A stretch of 64,000 nucleotides of DNA from Enterococcus mundtii. Lineage in GTDB: Bacteria; Bacillota; Bacilli; Lactobacillales; Enterococcaceae. The translations under genes and the position numbers were made by a program. The notes under the pieces were generated by a model. It did not search any database. It was not told the origin of the DNA and saw only the letters and a list, made by a program, of their open reading frames with translations. The stretch covers positions 1 to 64,000 of the forward strand of contig NZ_PUAP01000018.1 in assembly GCF_002947535.1 (NCBI RefSeq). Direction: 5' to 3'. Position 1 is the first letter of the stretch. The number at the start of each line of letters is the position of its first letter. Of the stretch, positions 30,686 through 39,982 are shown piece after piece.

Positions 30686-31324
30686 TCACAACATCAAGTC
30701 TGTGTTTGGGTATTTCAAACGAACAAGCGAGACGATCATTCGCAATTCTTCGATATTTTCAGGATATTCTGGGTCAAACACTTTACTATGGCGACCAATC
30801 CCTCCATTATCGATCAGACGATAAATACGATTCCAATCCATGAATTGCTCGACTGTTTGGAAATTACTGATCGGGTAACCGCCACTGTCCAATATTTCTG
30901 ATACACGAAAAGCCAAATAAGCTGTATCAATGACTTTTTCTTTTCTCGTATCTACTTTTTGACTTGTTTCAATCAATATCTTTTCTGGTTGATGCTTCAG
31001 ACTCCAGTCCAATAATAAAAAGAAAGCTTCCATCCGATAATCTTCTTCAAACAACTGAAATGCTGAGTCAGAACGTCGAAAAAGCAATGGAATCAAATAT
31101 TTTTTTTTATAGATCAGCATGGGTGCGCGATCAACCATACATTCTAGATAACGATTCAAATAGCCTGTGCCTATATAGTTTCCTAAACGATAGCCTTCTA
31201 CCCCATAAGGTGCATATTTTTGTGCAAGCTTTGAGCAATCGGTGATATTGACTGCCAACTCTTCTACTTTTTGGTAACCGCTTAGAATACGTTCGAAAGG
31301 CTCTAGATTAATTTTTGCTTCCAT
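30686..31324 (-). CDS. Hypothetical protein
   Basis: 212 aa, no signal peptide, no membrane segment, no motif I recognise. It is mixed charged and aromatic (KKKYLIPLLF, AFFLLLDWSLKH, NRIYRLIDNGGIG), and predicted mostly helical. GGGGAAAG lies 7 bases before the ATG. Codon use looks like neighbouring enterococcal genes. It stands alone between two copies of the palindromic repeat, so the block 30525-31788 could have been moved or duplicated by recombination at the repeats. A plausible promoter (TTGTTA-N16-TATTAT) lies upstream. Function unknown. Confidence 0.7.
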   Translation of the reverse strand: MEAKINLEPFERILSGYQKVEELAVNITDCSKLAQKYAPYGVEGYRLGNYIGTGYLNRYLECMVDRAPMLIYKKKYLIPLLFRRSDSAFQLFEEDYRMEAFFLLLDWSLKHQPEKILIETSQKVDTRKEKVIDTAYLAFRVSEILDSGGYPISNFQTVEQFMDWNRIYRLIDNGGIGRHSKVFDPEYPENIEELRMIVSLVRLKYPNTDLML

Positions 31325-31644
31325 TATTCTTTCCCCGCCTACATCAAATTACTATTCGTTTACTCACGATACTTTAATAATAACACAGGTTGAAATAGAA
31401 ATGATAATAAATCACAAAAAAACTGTAACAAATAACACAGGATTTTTAATTTAACTCCTCTATACTTGTTCTCTTTCTTTCACATCGTATGACTATGCTT
31501 CATTTTTAGACTCGCCAAAAAATTCCTTTACCAGAAAAACTTGGATAAATAAAAGATCAAAAGCAAAACATGACATTGGCTTTTCGAACAGGATAACAGC
31601 TGTTTGTTTTTTTTAGGAAAATAAAAAAGTGTCTGGACATTCAC
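31325..31644. other. AT-rich intergenic region
   Basis: Contains the candidate promoter for the hypothetical gene on the minus strand and, near 31605, the palindrome AACAGCTGTT followed by a T-run on the plus strand. No coding frame with a convincing start was seen. Confidence 0.45.
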
Positions 31645-31788
31645 CCTCTCGTAACACTTAAAACTGAACAAACGGCGGGAACAGAAGTATCTCTTCAAAA
31701 ATAAGGCGCCAGCCACGAAAATTTGAAAAACAATTTTCGTGGCTGGCGCCTTATTTCTCGAGGCTAAACACTTCTGGCATGGCCTCTT
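31645..31788. repeat. Intergenic palindromic repeat, copy 2
   Basis: Second copy of the repeat at 30525-30669. The palindrome at 31699-31756 is better matched here (CACGAAAATT against AATTTTCGTG). It is directly downstream of the yebC-family gene on the minus strand and can serve as its terminator. The tail adds GGCATGGCCTCTT. Both copies have the same orientation. Confidence 0.9.
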
Positions 31789-31805
31789 CTATCCGCTTTA
31801 TTCCA

Positions 31806-32525
31806 TTAATCTTCTAAGGCAACATTATGGAAGACATGTTGGACATCTTCTAGATCTTCTAATACATCGATCATTTTTTCGAATTGTTCCAAGTCTTCGC
31901 CAGTCAATGTCACTTCATTTTGAGGGATCATTTGGATCTCCGCAATTGAAAAGTCAGTGATGCCTTTTTCTTTAAGTGCTTCTTGGATACTGTGGAAATC
32001 TGGCACTTCACCGTAAACGATGATTTGGCCATCTTCTTCCATGACATCACGCACATCAATATCCTTTTCCATCAAGTACTCTAAGATCTCATCTGCATCT
32101 TCACCGGCAAAACCAAAAATAGCGGTGTTGTCGAACATATAAGATACTGCCCCAGAGACACCCATATTTCCACCGTTTTTACCGAATGCTGCACGTACAT
32201 CAGCGGCTGTTCGGTTCACGTTGTTAGTCAATGTGTCAACAATGACCATTGAGCCATTTGGTCCAAATCCTTCATAGCGTAATTCAGAGTATGTTTCATC
32301 CCCTGAACCTTTTGCTTTTTCGATTGCTCGGTCGATGATATGTTTAGGTACATTGTAAGTTTTAGCGCGTTCAATGACGAAACGTAGTTTTTGGTTAGCG
32401 TGTGGGTCAGGGTCACCTGATTTTGCTGCTGCATAGATTTCAATTCCGAACTTCGCATAAACTCGGCTGTTGTTTGCATCTTTAGCTGTTTTTTTAGCTA
32501 CGATATTGGCCCATTTACGTCCCAT
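31806..32525 (-). CDS. YebC/PmpR-family protein (YeeI-like)
   Basis: 239 aa protein of the YebC/TACO1 family, opening [20 protein letters not shown] and containing [15 protein letters not shown] and [12 protein letters not shown]. The opening MGRKW (rather than MAGHSKW) places it with B. subtilis YeeI/E. coli YeeN. Family members act as translation factors at proline-rich stalls or were described as transcription regulators; the role of the YeeI branch is unsettled. Start at 32525 is set by family N-terminus; the RBS GAAGTGA is weak. A longer in-frame extension of 21 codons is not conserved. Confidence 0.9.
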   Translation of the reverse strand: MGRKWANIVAKKTAKDANNSRVYAKFGIEIYAAAKSGDPDPHANQKLRFVIERAKTYNVPKHIIDRAIEKAKGSGDETYSELRYEGFGPNGSMVIVDTLTNNVNRTAADVRAAFGKNGGNMGVSGAVSYMFDNTAIFGFAGEDADEILEYLMEKDIDVRDVMEEDGQIIVYGEVPDFHSIQEALKEKGITDFSIAEIQMIPQNEVTLTGEDLEQFEKMIDVLEDLEDVQHVFHNVALED

Positions 32526-32623
32526 AGTTTCACTTCGCTTTCTGATTTGATATAAGATAGTTTCTTTTTGATTCGTGCGGGAACACACAAAACGTCCTGT
32601 TTCATTATACTTGTGAATCAGGT

Positions 32624-33805
32624 TTATGTGAAGCTTTTTTTATCTTCGTTCGTTTCAATAAAGACTGGTTTTCGCCCAAATACTTGTTCTGCTACTTCGC
32701 CACCTAAGCGATAGATTTGATCACTGCGAACGAGTAGTTTTGCTATTTGCGCTTCTTTTTTGCCGATTCTTGCAAAAAGGGCTAAGGCTTTTTTATTTTT
32801 GAGACATGATCTACCTGCTGCTGTAAAGCCCAACACATGGATGTATTCTTGCAATTGTTGCTCTTTCATTTCTTCTTTTTGGATATTCAATAACACATAG
32901 CAAGACAAGCGCTGGATCCTCGTCCACGTATAGCGTTTCGTTTTGACTTGTTCGACAAACTCATAAAATGTATTAGCTGTCTTTGCCGCTTCCAACATCC
33001 TGATCTCTAGTCCTTCCGTCATCTGGTAGATTTTTTGCAAAGAGTCGACGGTAGAAGAAAGAAGACGATATTTTAACAAAGGCCAATAAGATGTCCAAGT
33101 TTGCAAACTTTCTGTCTTTAAAAATCTCTCTGTCTCTGAGGGAACTGTTGCAGAAATCGACCGATTTTCAGTTAATGCTTTACGAATCGCTGTGGCACTG
33201 GCAATTGTTTCTTTTGGTAATTCTTCATCATGATAGCCGGCCCCTTTACGATTGATCGGAACTAATTCCATTGGATGTTCATAGGTCGCATTTTCTTTTG
33301 CATAGCTCAACCCTAGAATATGATTAGGCGAGGAAAAATCAAGTGAGATTTCTGGGTAGACGTGCTTGAATACCTGTGTCATCTTTTGCGGATAACTCAT
33401 TGTCTGATCGGGCAACTCTTGAAAAGCTTTGGTGATTTCAGCCTGATGATGCAAGACAAACTGGCCAAATGCTTGATAATCGAAGGTCGTTTCCTCCTCT
33501 GTTCCAAAACACAAATAGTCACAGTCTAATTTTTGCAACAATTGAACGGCTCCTTTGGCAAAATAATCAGCAGATTGTACCGCCCATTCGATCGGTAATT
33601 CAACCACGAGATCCACTCCATGTTGTAACGCTACTTCTGCTCGTTGCCATTTATCTAAGATCGCTGGTTCGCCTCGCTGCAAAAAATTGCCGCTCATCAC
33701 TGCAACCACTACATCCGCGCCAGTTCGCTCACGTGCTTGTTGGACATGGTAAAGATGACCATTATGAAAGGGATTATACTCAACGATGATGCCACATACT
33801 TTCAT
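32624..33805 (-). CDS. tmcAL: tRNA(Met) cytidine acetate ligase TmcAL
   Basis: 393 aa, formerly YlbM. It activates acetate with ATP and modifies the wobble cytidine 34 of elongator tRNA-Met to N4-acetylcytidine. The N-terminal nucleotidyltransferase fold has the HxGH-type motif EYNPFHNGH at about residues 9-17 and [13 protein letters not shown]; the all-helical C-terminal part binds tRNA. It lies 77 bases after yqeM in the yqeG-to-tmcAL operon, the usual location in lactic acid bacteria. Confidence 0.93.
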   Translation of the reverse strand: MKVCGIIVEYNPFHNGHLYHVQQARERTGADVVVAVMSGNFLQRGEPAILDKWQRAEVALQHGVDLVVELPIEWAVQSADYFAKGAVQLLQKLDCDYLCFGTEEETTFDYQAFGQFVLHHQAEITKAFQELPDQTMSYPQKMTQVFKHVYPEISLDFSSPNHILGLSYAKENATYEHPMELVPINRKGAGYHDEELPKETIASATAIRKALTENRSISATVPSETERFLKTESLQTWTSYWPLLKYRLLSSTVDSLQKIYQMTEGLEIRMLEAAKTANTFYEFVEQVKTKRYTWTRIQRLSCYVLLNIQKEEMKEQQLQEYIHVLGFTAAGRSCLKNKKALALFARIGKKEAQIAKLLVRSDQIYRLGGEVAEQVFGRKPVFIETNEDKKSFT

Positions 33806-33882
33806 TCGCTCTTCTCCTTTCGTCTAGTAAAAAAGAAGAGACTAAGCTTTTTGATCCAGCCGTCTCTCCTTTTTATTGTTCG

Positions 33883-34644
33883 CTACAGTTCGTCGATTTC
33901 GCCTTCTTCTTTGTGGGCAACAAAAAACCAACGTCTGGATTCTTCATTAGGTGTTTCGTCTGTAAAATCAGCGAATACTTCCACTTTAGCAAATCCGCTA
34001 CTCTCTAACATGCGCAAGTAATTTTCTAGTGGATACGTACGTTCTTGATGTAATTCATCTTCACGAGTAAACGTACCCTCTTTTTCTTGTGATTCGACAA
34101 AGAATGTCAAATAATGTTCAATGCTATGTTTTTCTTTCCCCGTATAGCTATCCCAAAGAAAAGCAAAATTGTCTCCTTGGTAATGGTAACTATACTCTGG
34201 AAATACTTGATCGATTTGATAAACGGAATGGACATCAAACAAGAAACGACCGTTTTCTTCCAATGCCTGATAGACTTCATCAAATACTTGTTGTACTTCT
34301 TGATCATTTTGCATATAGCACAAAGAATCTGAGAAACAAGTGATAGCTTGATACTGCCCACTTTCTGATAAGTCTAACATATTTCCTTCAACAAATTGTA
34401 CCGCGGCCTCTTCTTCATAGGCACGTTGACTGGCAATCATCAGCATTTCTTCTGATAGATCCAAGCCAGTTACATTGTAGCCATCTTTGGCAAAAGCGAC
34501 GGCTAATGCGCCTGTTCCACAAGCAAGTTCAAGGATGTTTTTAGTTGTTTCAGGCAAATGGCGTTTAGAAAATGCGAGCCATTGTTCATACAGTCCGTCA
34601 TCCATGACTTCATCGTAAATAAAAGCAAATGTTTCGTAGGCCAT
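33883..34644 (-). CDS. yqeM: Class I SAM-dependent methyltransferase (YqeM)
   Basis: 253 aa Rossmann-fold methyltransferase with SAM motif LELACGTGALAVAFA at about residues 39-53, then GLDLSEEML and a post-I acidic loop. It starts two bases after the rsfS stop (TAACATG), so it is translationally linked in the operon. Target substrate of the family is unknown; the location suggests tRNA or ribosome-related work. Confidence 0.88.
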   Translation of the reverse strand: MAYETFAFIYDEVMDDGLYEQWLAFSKRHLPETTKNILELACGTGALAVAFAKDGYNVTGLDLSEEMLMIASQRAYEEEAAVQFVEGNMLDLSESGQYQAITCFSDSLCYMQNDQEVQQVFDEVYQALEENGRFLFDVHSVYQIDQVFPEYSYHYQGDNFAFLWDSYTGKEKHSIEHYLTFFVESQEKEGTFTREDELHQERTYPLENYLRMLESSGFAKVEVFADFTDETPNEESRRWFFVAHKEEGEIDEL

Positions 34645-34645
34645 G

Positions 34646-35002
34646 TTAATCCAACCATTCAGTCAAATCGACAAGTGGTGCGTCTGACCATAATTTCTCT
34701 AAATTATAGAAACCACGTTCTGGAGAATGGAATACATGGATGATCAAATCACCTAGATCGATCAGGATCCATTTACCGCCTTCTTTTCCTTCCACCCGTT
34801 TTACTTCATATTTGCTTTCTTCTTCTTTTTCAATGATTTCTTCCACGATGGCATTGATCTGACGTTCACTGTTTGCTGAACAGATCATAAAGTAGTCAGC
34901 CAATAGTGACACTTTACGGACGTCTAAAGCTAAAATATCTTCTGCACGTTTTGAATCTGCTGCTTGGACAGCGATTTTTAATTGTTCTTTACTATCGATG
35001 AT
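34646..35002 (-). CDS. rsfS: Ribosomal silencing factor RsfS, apparent ATC start
   Basis: Binds L14 on the 50S subunit and blocks subunit joining in starvation. The conserved reading frame (DSKEQLKIAVQAADSKRAED..., FHSPERGFYNLEKLWSDAP) gives 118 aa, the normal family length. No ATG, GTG or TTG precedes it: an in-frame TAG is followed by GAG GAA ATC ATC ATC GAT. A consensus AGGAGG (35008-35013) lies 2, 5 and 8 bases before the three ATC codons; 35002 is the middle one. The first ordinary start is an internal GTG at 34912, which would delete about 30 conserved residues. ATC initiation is thus inferred. It follows yqeK by 20 bases. Confidence 0.85.
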   Translation of the reverse strand: MIDSKEQLKIAVQAADSKRAEDILALDVRKVSLLADYFMICSANSERQINAIVEEIIEKEEESKYEVKRVEGKEGGKWILIDLGDLIIHVFHSPERGFYNLEKLWSDAPLVDLTEWLD

Positions 35003-35023
35003 GATTTCCTCCTAATGGGTCAG

Positions 35024-35608
35024 CTATTTTGCCACCCAATGATTATATGTTTCGATTGTTTTTGGATAAATTTTGCTTTCTTGCGCAATCAAATGCGCTA
35101 AAGTGTGTTTCGTTTCGAATGCAACTGCTTCATCTAGATCGACCATAGCAATCTCACGGGCTTCTTTGACACCGGGAAAGGAACGTCCTGGTTCGATATA
35201 GTCAGCCACATAGATGATTTTATCGAGTAACGACATCTCAGCAGCTCCTGTCGTATGGAGACGGATTGCTTGCAAGATCTCCTCATCAGCGATGCCTAAT
35301 TCTCGTTCAACAAATGATGCACCGACTAATCCGTGCCAAATCGCATTTCCATAAGCTAATAACTCCGGATCAAGTTGCTCGCGTTCGATGAATAAGATAA
35401 ACTCATCGTCTGGTCGTTCTTTCGCATAATCATGTGTCAATGCGGCGATACTCGCTTTTTCTGGCGAGCAATCATACCTTTCAGCAAGTGCAACAGCTGT
35501 TTGTTCTACTCCCAAGACATGTTTGAAGCGTTGTTCACTCATTCTCATTTGGACTTTTTGCATCAATATTTCTCGAGTATACGCTGTATAGTCTGTACTA
35601 TAATTCAT
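35024..35608 (-). CDS. yqeK: YqeK family HD phosphohydrolase (Ap4A hydrolase)
   Basis: 194 aa HD-domain metal enzyme. Family members split diadenosine tetraphosphate symmetrically to two ADP. Visible are the metal-binding HD in ALTHDYAKE, His in IWHGLVGA, and HTTGAAEMSLLDKIIYVADYIEPGR. The ATG overlaps the end of nadD by 11 bases and has AAGGA 10 bases before it, indicating coupled translation. In the same operon as nadD and rsfS. Confidence 0.92.
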   Translation of the reverse strand: MNYSTDYTAYTREILMQKVQMRMSEQRFKHVLGVEQTAVALAERYDCSPEKASIAALTHDYAKERPDDEFILFIEREQLDPELLAYGNAIWHGLVGASFVERELGIADEEILQAIRLHTTGAAEMSLLDKIIYVADYIEPGRSFPGVKEAREIAMVDLDEAVAFETKHTLAHLIAQESKIYPKTIETYNHWVAK

Positions 35609-36245
35609 GTTGATACAATCCTTCTTTCTGAATGTAATCCAAGACTTTATCTGGGATCAAATAACGGACGGAACAGCCTTGTTGGATTTTTTGACGAATC
35701 TTTGTCGAACTTAGATCGATCTCAGGAACATCGACCCAGATCACAGGATAAGGGGTTTCCACTTGATATCCACGTCGATGGATACCGACAAAGTGGACCA
35801 TTGTCAATAACTCGTCGATTTTGTACCACTTTGGTAAATATTCGACCATATCGCCGCCAATGATAAAATAATAGTCCGTATCAGGATTATTTTGAGTCAA
35901 AGCTTTCATCGTATCATACGTATAGCTTTTACCGCCTCGTTCGATTTCAATCGTTTCAATCGTTAGAAAAGGATTGTCTTCGATCGCAAGTTCCAGCATG
36001 TTTAAGCGGTGTTCTGCCGGTATAGTTGGCTTTTCATCCACATGAGGTGGCTGATAGGAAGGCATTAAACAGACATGGTCTAGTCCTAAATTCTGTCCTG
36101 CTTGTTCTGCCATCACTAGATGGGCTAGATGCACAGGATTGAAAGTTCCGCCCAAGATCCCCACCTGTTTTCTTTTCTCGTAAAGATGGGGCATTTCTTT
36201 TGGAAATACTTGAGGTCGAACAAAGGATTTCGCTTGCGATTTCAT
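35598..36245 (-). CDS. nadD: Nicotinate-nucleotide adenylyltransferase
   Basis: 215 aa. Adenylates nicotinate mononucleotide to deamido-NAD in NAD synthesis. Nucleotidyltransferase motif GGTFNPVHLAHLVMAE near residue 30 and C-terminal LSSTKIRQ are diagnostic. An unusual N-terminal stretch of about 25 residues precedes the core; family members usually begin nearer the GGTFNP motif. Start is at 36245, 8 bases after AAGGAG; an in-frame GTG three codons earlier overlaps that RBS. Confidence 0.95.
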   Translation of the reverse strand: MKSQAKSFVRPQVFPKEMPHLYEKRKQVGILGGTFNPVHLAHLVMAEQAGQNLGLDHVCLMPSYQPPHVDEKPTIPAEHRLNMLELAIEDNPFLTIETIEIERGGKSYTYDTMKALTQNNPDTDYYFIIGGDMVEYLPKWYKIDELLTMVHFVGIHRRGYQVETPYPVIWVDVPEIDLSSTKIRQKIQQGCSVRYLIPDKVLDYIQKEGLYQHEL

Positions 36246-36257
36246 CTTCGTCACTCC

Positions 36258-36569
36258 TTAGATTGCATGTACTTCTTTAGATATCCGTTGGTATTTCTCT
36301 TTGGATGATGCTTTGTATAAAACAAGCACGCGTCCGATGATCTGAACCACTTCACATGCGATGGCTTGTTCTAATACTTGTGCCACATCTTCTGCGATTT
36401 CATCTGTATTTTGCAACAATGATACTTTGATCAGTTCTCTTTTTTCAAGTGCTTCTTCGATTTGGACGATCATTGCTTCATTGACTCCACCTTTACCGAT
36501 TTGGAAAATCGGTTGTAAATGATGTGCCTGACTACGTAAAAATCGTTTTTGCTTTCCTCTTAAACTCAT
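36258..36569 (-). CDS. yhbY: YhbY/CRM-domain RNA-binding protein
   Basis: 103 aa, a single CRM (chloroplast splicing and ribosome maturation) domain with the GxxG loop in QIGKGGVNEAM. Family members associate with pre-50S particles. RBS AGAAGGA precedes the ATG. Placed between yqeH and nadD with short gaps, as in most Bacillota. Confidence 0.92.
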   Translation of the reverse strand: MSLRGKQKRFLRSQAHHLQPIFQIGKGGVNEAMIVQIEEALEKRELIKVSLLQNTDEIAEDVAQVLEQAIACEVVQIIGRVLVLYKASSKEKYQRISKEVHAI

Positions 36570-36584
36570 GTTTTTCCTTCTTTC

Positions 36585-37694
36585 TTAAATCAGTGCTTTT
36601 CGTCTCAACACATGTACCCCTTTTGGCGCCCAGCCTGCGATGACTGCTGGTTCCGTCACCGTGATCCAGCCTAGTCCTGCAAAGACGATATCTGTCTTTT
36701 CTTTTACAGAAAATTCAAAGCGAACAAGTTCAGGAAATTCACTGACTTCATTCGGACGTGGTGGTTGTAATAAGCCACCTACATGTTTTTCATAAAAAGC
36801 ATCGGCTTTTTCTAATTTTGTCCGATGTAAATTAACGTCATTTGATACATAAGCAATAAATGAACCACGTTTGCCACTGATGAAGTCGAATCGAGCTAAC
36901 CCACCAAGGAAAAGCGTTTGACCTTCATTCAGCTGATAAACTTTAGGCTTGATTTCCTTCGTCGGTGCGATGATCCGTAAATCTTTTTTGCCTAAATAGT
37001 GCGCCATTTGGTGACGATGGATGATCCCTGGTGTATCGATCAAAAATTGGCCGTCATCTAATGGGATCTCGATTTTATCTAACGTCGTTCCTGGAAATTG
37101 CGAAGTTGTAATCACTTCTTGGACGCCTGCCGTATTTTTGATGATCTGATTGATCAATGTCGATTTTCCAACATTCGTCACACCAACGATATACACATCT
37201 CGGCCCTCACGATATTTTTCGATTTTCTCAAGAAGTGTTGTCATTTCAGGTGCTTTTTTTGCGCTTGTCAATAATACCTCGACAGGTCTTAGACCCGCTT
37301 CATGGGCACGCTCATTCATCCATTGGATCATTTTTGATTTTTTCAATGATTTAGGTAAAATATCGACCTTGTTCCCAACTAAAAGAACTGGATTATTGCC
37401 GACAAAACGATGTAACCCAGGAATCAGTGAGCCATTGAAATCGAAAATATCCACCACATTGACGATCAATGCGTCTTTTTGACCTAATTCATTTAGTAAT
37501 CGCAAGAAATCATCATCGGTCAATGATACATCTTGGATCTCATTATAATGTCTCAAACGGAAACAACGCTGACAATAAACATCCCCTGTTGCTAATCCTT
37601 TTTCGAGTGCTGCTTTTGGTGTATAGCCTAATTTATCAGGATGTTCTGTTTGGATCATCACGCCACAACCGATACATTGCAATTCTTCGTTCAT
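36585..37694 (-). CDS. yqeH: Ribosome biogenesis GTPase YqeH
   Basis: 369 aa circularly permuted GTPase needed for 30S assembly. N-terminal zinc finger CIGC...CQRC (about residues 7-46), then G4 NKVD (about 106-109), G5, G1 GVTNVGKST (about 170-178), G2 and G3 DTPG. The permuted G4-G5-G1-G2-G3 order is the family mark. A C-terminal treble-clef-like domain follows. Its ATG overlaps the yqeG stop by four bases (ATGA). Confidence 0.95.
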   Translation of the reverse strand: MNEELQCIGCGVMIQTEHPDKLGYTPKAALEKGLATGDVYCQRCFRLRHYNEIQDVSLTDDDFLRLLNELGQKDALIVNVVDIFDFNGSLIPGLHRFVGNNPVLLVGNKVDILPKSLKKSKMIQWMNERAHEAGLRPVEVLLTSAKKAPEMTTLLEKIEKYREGRDVYIVGVTNVGKSTLINQIIKNTAGVQEVITTSQFPGTTLDKIEIPLDDGQFLIDTPGIIHRHQMAHYLGKKDLRIIAPTKEIKPKVYQLNEGQTLFLGGLARFDFISGKRGSFIAYVSNDVNLHRTKLEKADAFYEKHVGGLLQPPRPNEVSEFPELVRFEFSVKEKTDIVFAGLGWITVTEPAVIAGWAPKGVHVLRRKALI

Positions 37695-38218
37695 TCAATG
37701 CCACCTCGCCAATCCATATCTGGATGTTTCTTTACTAAATAACTCATGATCTTACGTTCCCAGAACCGATTGAACTTTGTCTTCCAACTATCAGTTTCGA
37801 TGATTGGTTTAACTAAGACACTACGGATACCGGCACTATTTGCGCCACGAATATCGGTCATGATCTGATCACCGATCATGATGATCTCTTCGTCTGCCAG
37901 ATTCAACATTTTCTTCGCTTTGTTTATCCCCACTGGCAAGGGTTTCAATGCTCTTGCAACATAAAGTAGCTCAAATTTTTCTACTGCACGAGCTACCCGT
38001 TCTGAGTTGTTGTTTGAAACAACGACTACTGGTATGCCCGCATTTCTCATTTCTAAAATCCAAGTGAACAATTCTTCCGTTCCATCCGGATTATTCCAAG
38101 CAATCAGTGTATTATCAAGATCCGTCAAAACGGCTTTGATCCCTATTTTTTTCAGTTGTGCAGGGGTAATTTTATAGACGGCTTCTACCATCCATGTAGG
38201 TTTATAATTTGAAAACAT
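37691..38218 (-). CDS. yqeG: YqeG family HAD IIIA-type phosphatase
   Basis: 175 aa HAD phosphatase. Motif I DLDNTLIAW carries the nucleophile, motif II VVSNN, motif IV GDQIMTDIRGAN. Family resembles phosphatidylglycerophosphate phosphatase Gep4 of yeast, but the bacterial substrate is not firmly known. First gene of the yqeG-yqeH-yhbY-nadD-yqeK-rsfS-yqeM operon; GAGGAGA precedes the ATG. Confidence 0.92.
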   Translation of the reverse strand: MFSNYKPTWMVEAVYKITPAQLKKIGIKAVLTDLDNTLIAWNNPDGTEELFTWILEMRNAGIPVVVVSNNNSERVARAVEKFELLYVARALKPLPVGINKAKKMLNLADEEIIMIGDQIMTDIRGANSAGIRSVLVKPIIETDSWKTKFNRFWERKIMSYLVKKHPDMDWRGGIE

Positions 38219-38303
38219 GTTGTCTCCTCATCTGCAAAAAATGAAGGAGCACGATATGTACTCCTCAACCCCATATTATACTGCAAAATCTAAAAAAAAA
38301 CTA

Positions 38304-38414
38304 CCTCTATACATTAAACCTTTTAATAGAGGTTCAAGCAGAACGAGGCAACTCCAAAAATAAGCAACCAGCTCCGAAAATAGATTCCTCTGTTTTGGGA
38401 GTTAGTTGCTTATT
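38304..38414. repeat. Diverged palindrome, possible third member of the repeat
   Basis: Two hairpins: one with arms CCTCTAT/ATAGAGG near 38304-38331, then one with arms AATAAGCAAC/GTTGCTTATT spanning 38359-38414. The words CTCCAAAAATAAG..CCAGC..CGAAAAT resemble the left arm of the repeats at 30525 and 31645. It fills the 315-base gap between yqeG and the ABC transporter genes and may end the latter's transcript. Homology is by eye. Confidence 0.45.
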
Positions 38415-38533
38415 ACTGAAGGAATTACTTTTGAAACACTATTCATACAATTTTAGACAAATCTAAAGGACTGGAATCACTATCCATAGGCAGTTTTGAA
38501 AAAAGATCGCCATTCCTTATATCTTAATTCTAA

Positions 38534-39268
38534 CTACAATACTTTGGCTAAAAATTCAATCGTCCGAGGATGGCTCGTCCGTTCCAGCACCTCACTAGGT
38601 GTCCCCTCTTCCACGATTTGTCCTTGATCCATAAAGATGATCCGATCACCGACTTCTTTCGCAAAACCGATTTCATGAGTGACAATGACCATCGTCATCC
38701 CTTCTTGTGCCAATTGCAACATGACGGAGAGCACCTCGCCCACCATTTCTGGATCAAGTGCCGAAGTAGGCTCATCGAACAACATGACGTCTGGTTGCAT
38801 TGCCAAAGCACGGGCAATCGCGATCCGCTGCTGCTGTCCACCTGATAAAGAATATGGATAGGCAGTGGCTTTATCCGACAAGCCAACTTTTGCCAATAGT
38901 TCCAAAGCAATCGCTTCGGCTTCTTTCTTAGGCATTTTTTTCACTTTGATCGGTGATAAGGTGATATTTTCTAATACTGTCATATTGTGAAACAGGTTGA
39001 ACTGTTGAAAAACCATCCCCATTTTTTCTCTTGTTTTAAAAATATCGTGTTGCTTATGCGTGATATCCGTTCCCTCAAACTCCACCGTACCGGCTGTAGG
39101 AGATTCGAGTAGATTCAAACAACGGAGAAACGTACTTTTCCCTGAACCTGAAGGACCAATGATCACCACAACCTCCCCGGTGGAAATGGTCGTACTAATT
39201 CCTTTCAATACTTCTGTTTCTGCAAATGATTTACTTAGCTGTTTGATCGTTACTATTGATTTTTCCAT
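38534..39268 (-). CDS. Polar amino acid ABC transporter, ATP-binding subunit
   Basis: 244 aa ABC ATPase with Walker [11 protein letters not shown]-loop [11 protein letters not shown], signature LSGGQQQR, Walker [13 protein letters not shown] and switch His in VTHEIG. The sequence is of the GlnQ/ArtM/HisP class. Last gene of the three-gene import operon; 13 bases after the permease. Confidence 0.93.
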   Translation of the reverse strand: MEKSIVTIKQLSKSFAETEVLKGISTTISTGEVVVIIGPSGSGKSTFLRCLNLLESPTAGTVEFEGTDITHKQHDIFKTREKMGMVFQQFNLFHNMTVLENITLSPIKVKKMPKKEAEAIALELLAKVGLSDKATAYPYSLSGGQQQRIAIARALAMQPDVMLFDEPTSALDPEMVGEVLSVMLQLAQEGMTMVIVTHEIGFAKEVGDRIIFMDQGQIVEEGTPSEVLERTSHPRTIEFLAKVL

Positions 39269-39281
39269 ACGACATTCTCTC

Positions 39282-39971
39282 CTAACGTTGATACCCTTTA
39301 CCGAGTTTTTTCTCCCAACTACTCAACAACCGCGATGTGACAAAGGTCATGACGAAGTATAATCCTGCGGCAATAAAATAAGGTTCCAATGGGATATAGG
39401 AGTTTGAGATAACGATTTGAGCAGATCCCATCAATTCATTGATACCGATCACTGTCAGTAAGGAAGAATCTTTGATCAACGTTACAAATTCATTTCCTAA
39501 TGGTGGCAGAATATTTCTCAACGCTTGCGGGAAAATGACATAACGCATCGCCTGTACAGGACGTAAGCCTAGTGAATACGAAGCTTCTGTTTGTCCCATA
39601 TCAACAGCCGCGATTCCCCCACGGATGATTTCAGCAACATACGCCCCAGAGTTCAGTGATAATACGATGATTCCTGGGATCAAACGTCCTAAGTCGATCG
39701 TTAAAATCCCCACGGACCAATCCACCGCTGGAAAGAAACGTTGCAATAAGATGAATCCGATCATGATCTGCAATAACATCGGTGTGCCTCTTAGTAATTC
39801 GATATAACTATTAGCTAACCAATTCAAAGGCTTGATTTTTGAGCGCTTCATCAATGCCATAGCTAAGCCGATCATTGTACCAAAGATGACAGTCAAGATC
39901 GAAAAAACGATCGTAACGACCGCGCCTGATAGAAAATAAGGTAAGTACTTATCTAAAAACGAAAAATTCAC
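39282..39971 (-). CDS. Polar amino acid ABC transporter, permease
   Basis: 229 aa with about five transmembrane helices and the EAA loop [25 protein letters not shown] trimmed to the conserved Gly and Pro positions, contacting the ATPase. HisM/GlnP family. Its start is 11 bases after the stop of the binding-protein gene. Confidence 0.9.
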   Translation of the reverse strand: MNFSFLDKYLPYFLSGAVVTIVFSILTVIFGTMIGLAMALMKRSKIKPLNWLANSYIELLRGTPMLLQIMIGFILLQRFFPAVDWSVGILTIDLGRLIPGIIVLSLNSGAYVAEIIRGGIAAVDMGQTEASYSLGLRPVQAMRYVIFPQALRNILPPLGNEFVTLIKDSSLLTVIGINELMGSAQIVISNSYIPLEPYFIAAGLYFVMTFVTSRLLSSWEKKLGKGYQR

Positions 39972-39982
39972 ACTGCGTCCCT

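Noticed and set aside
31528-31716. Minus-strand 62-codon frame starting MAGALF
   Set aside because: It begins inside the palindromic repeat; the same peptide start appears in several frames only because the repeat is palindromic.
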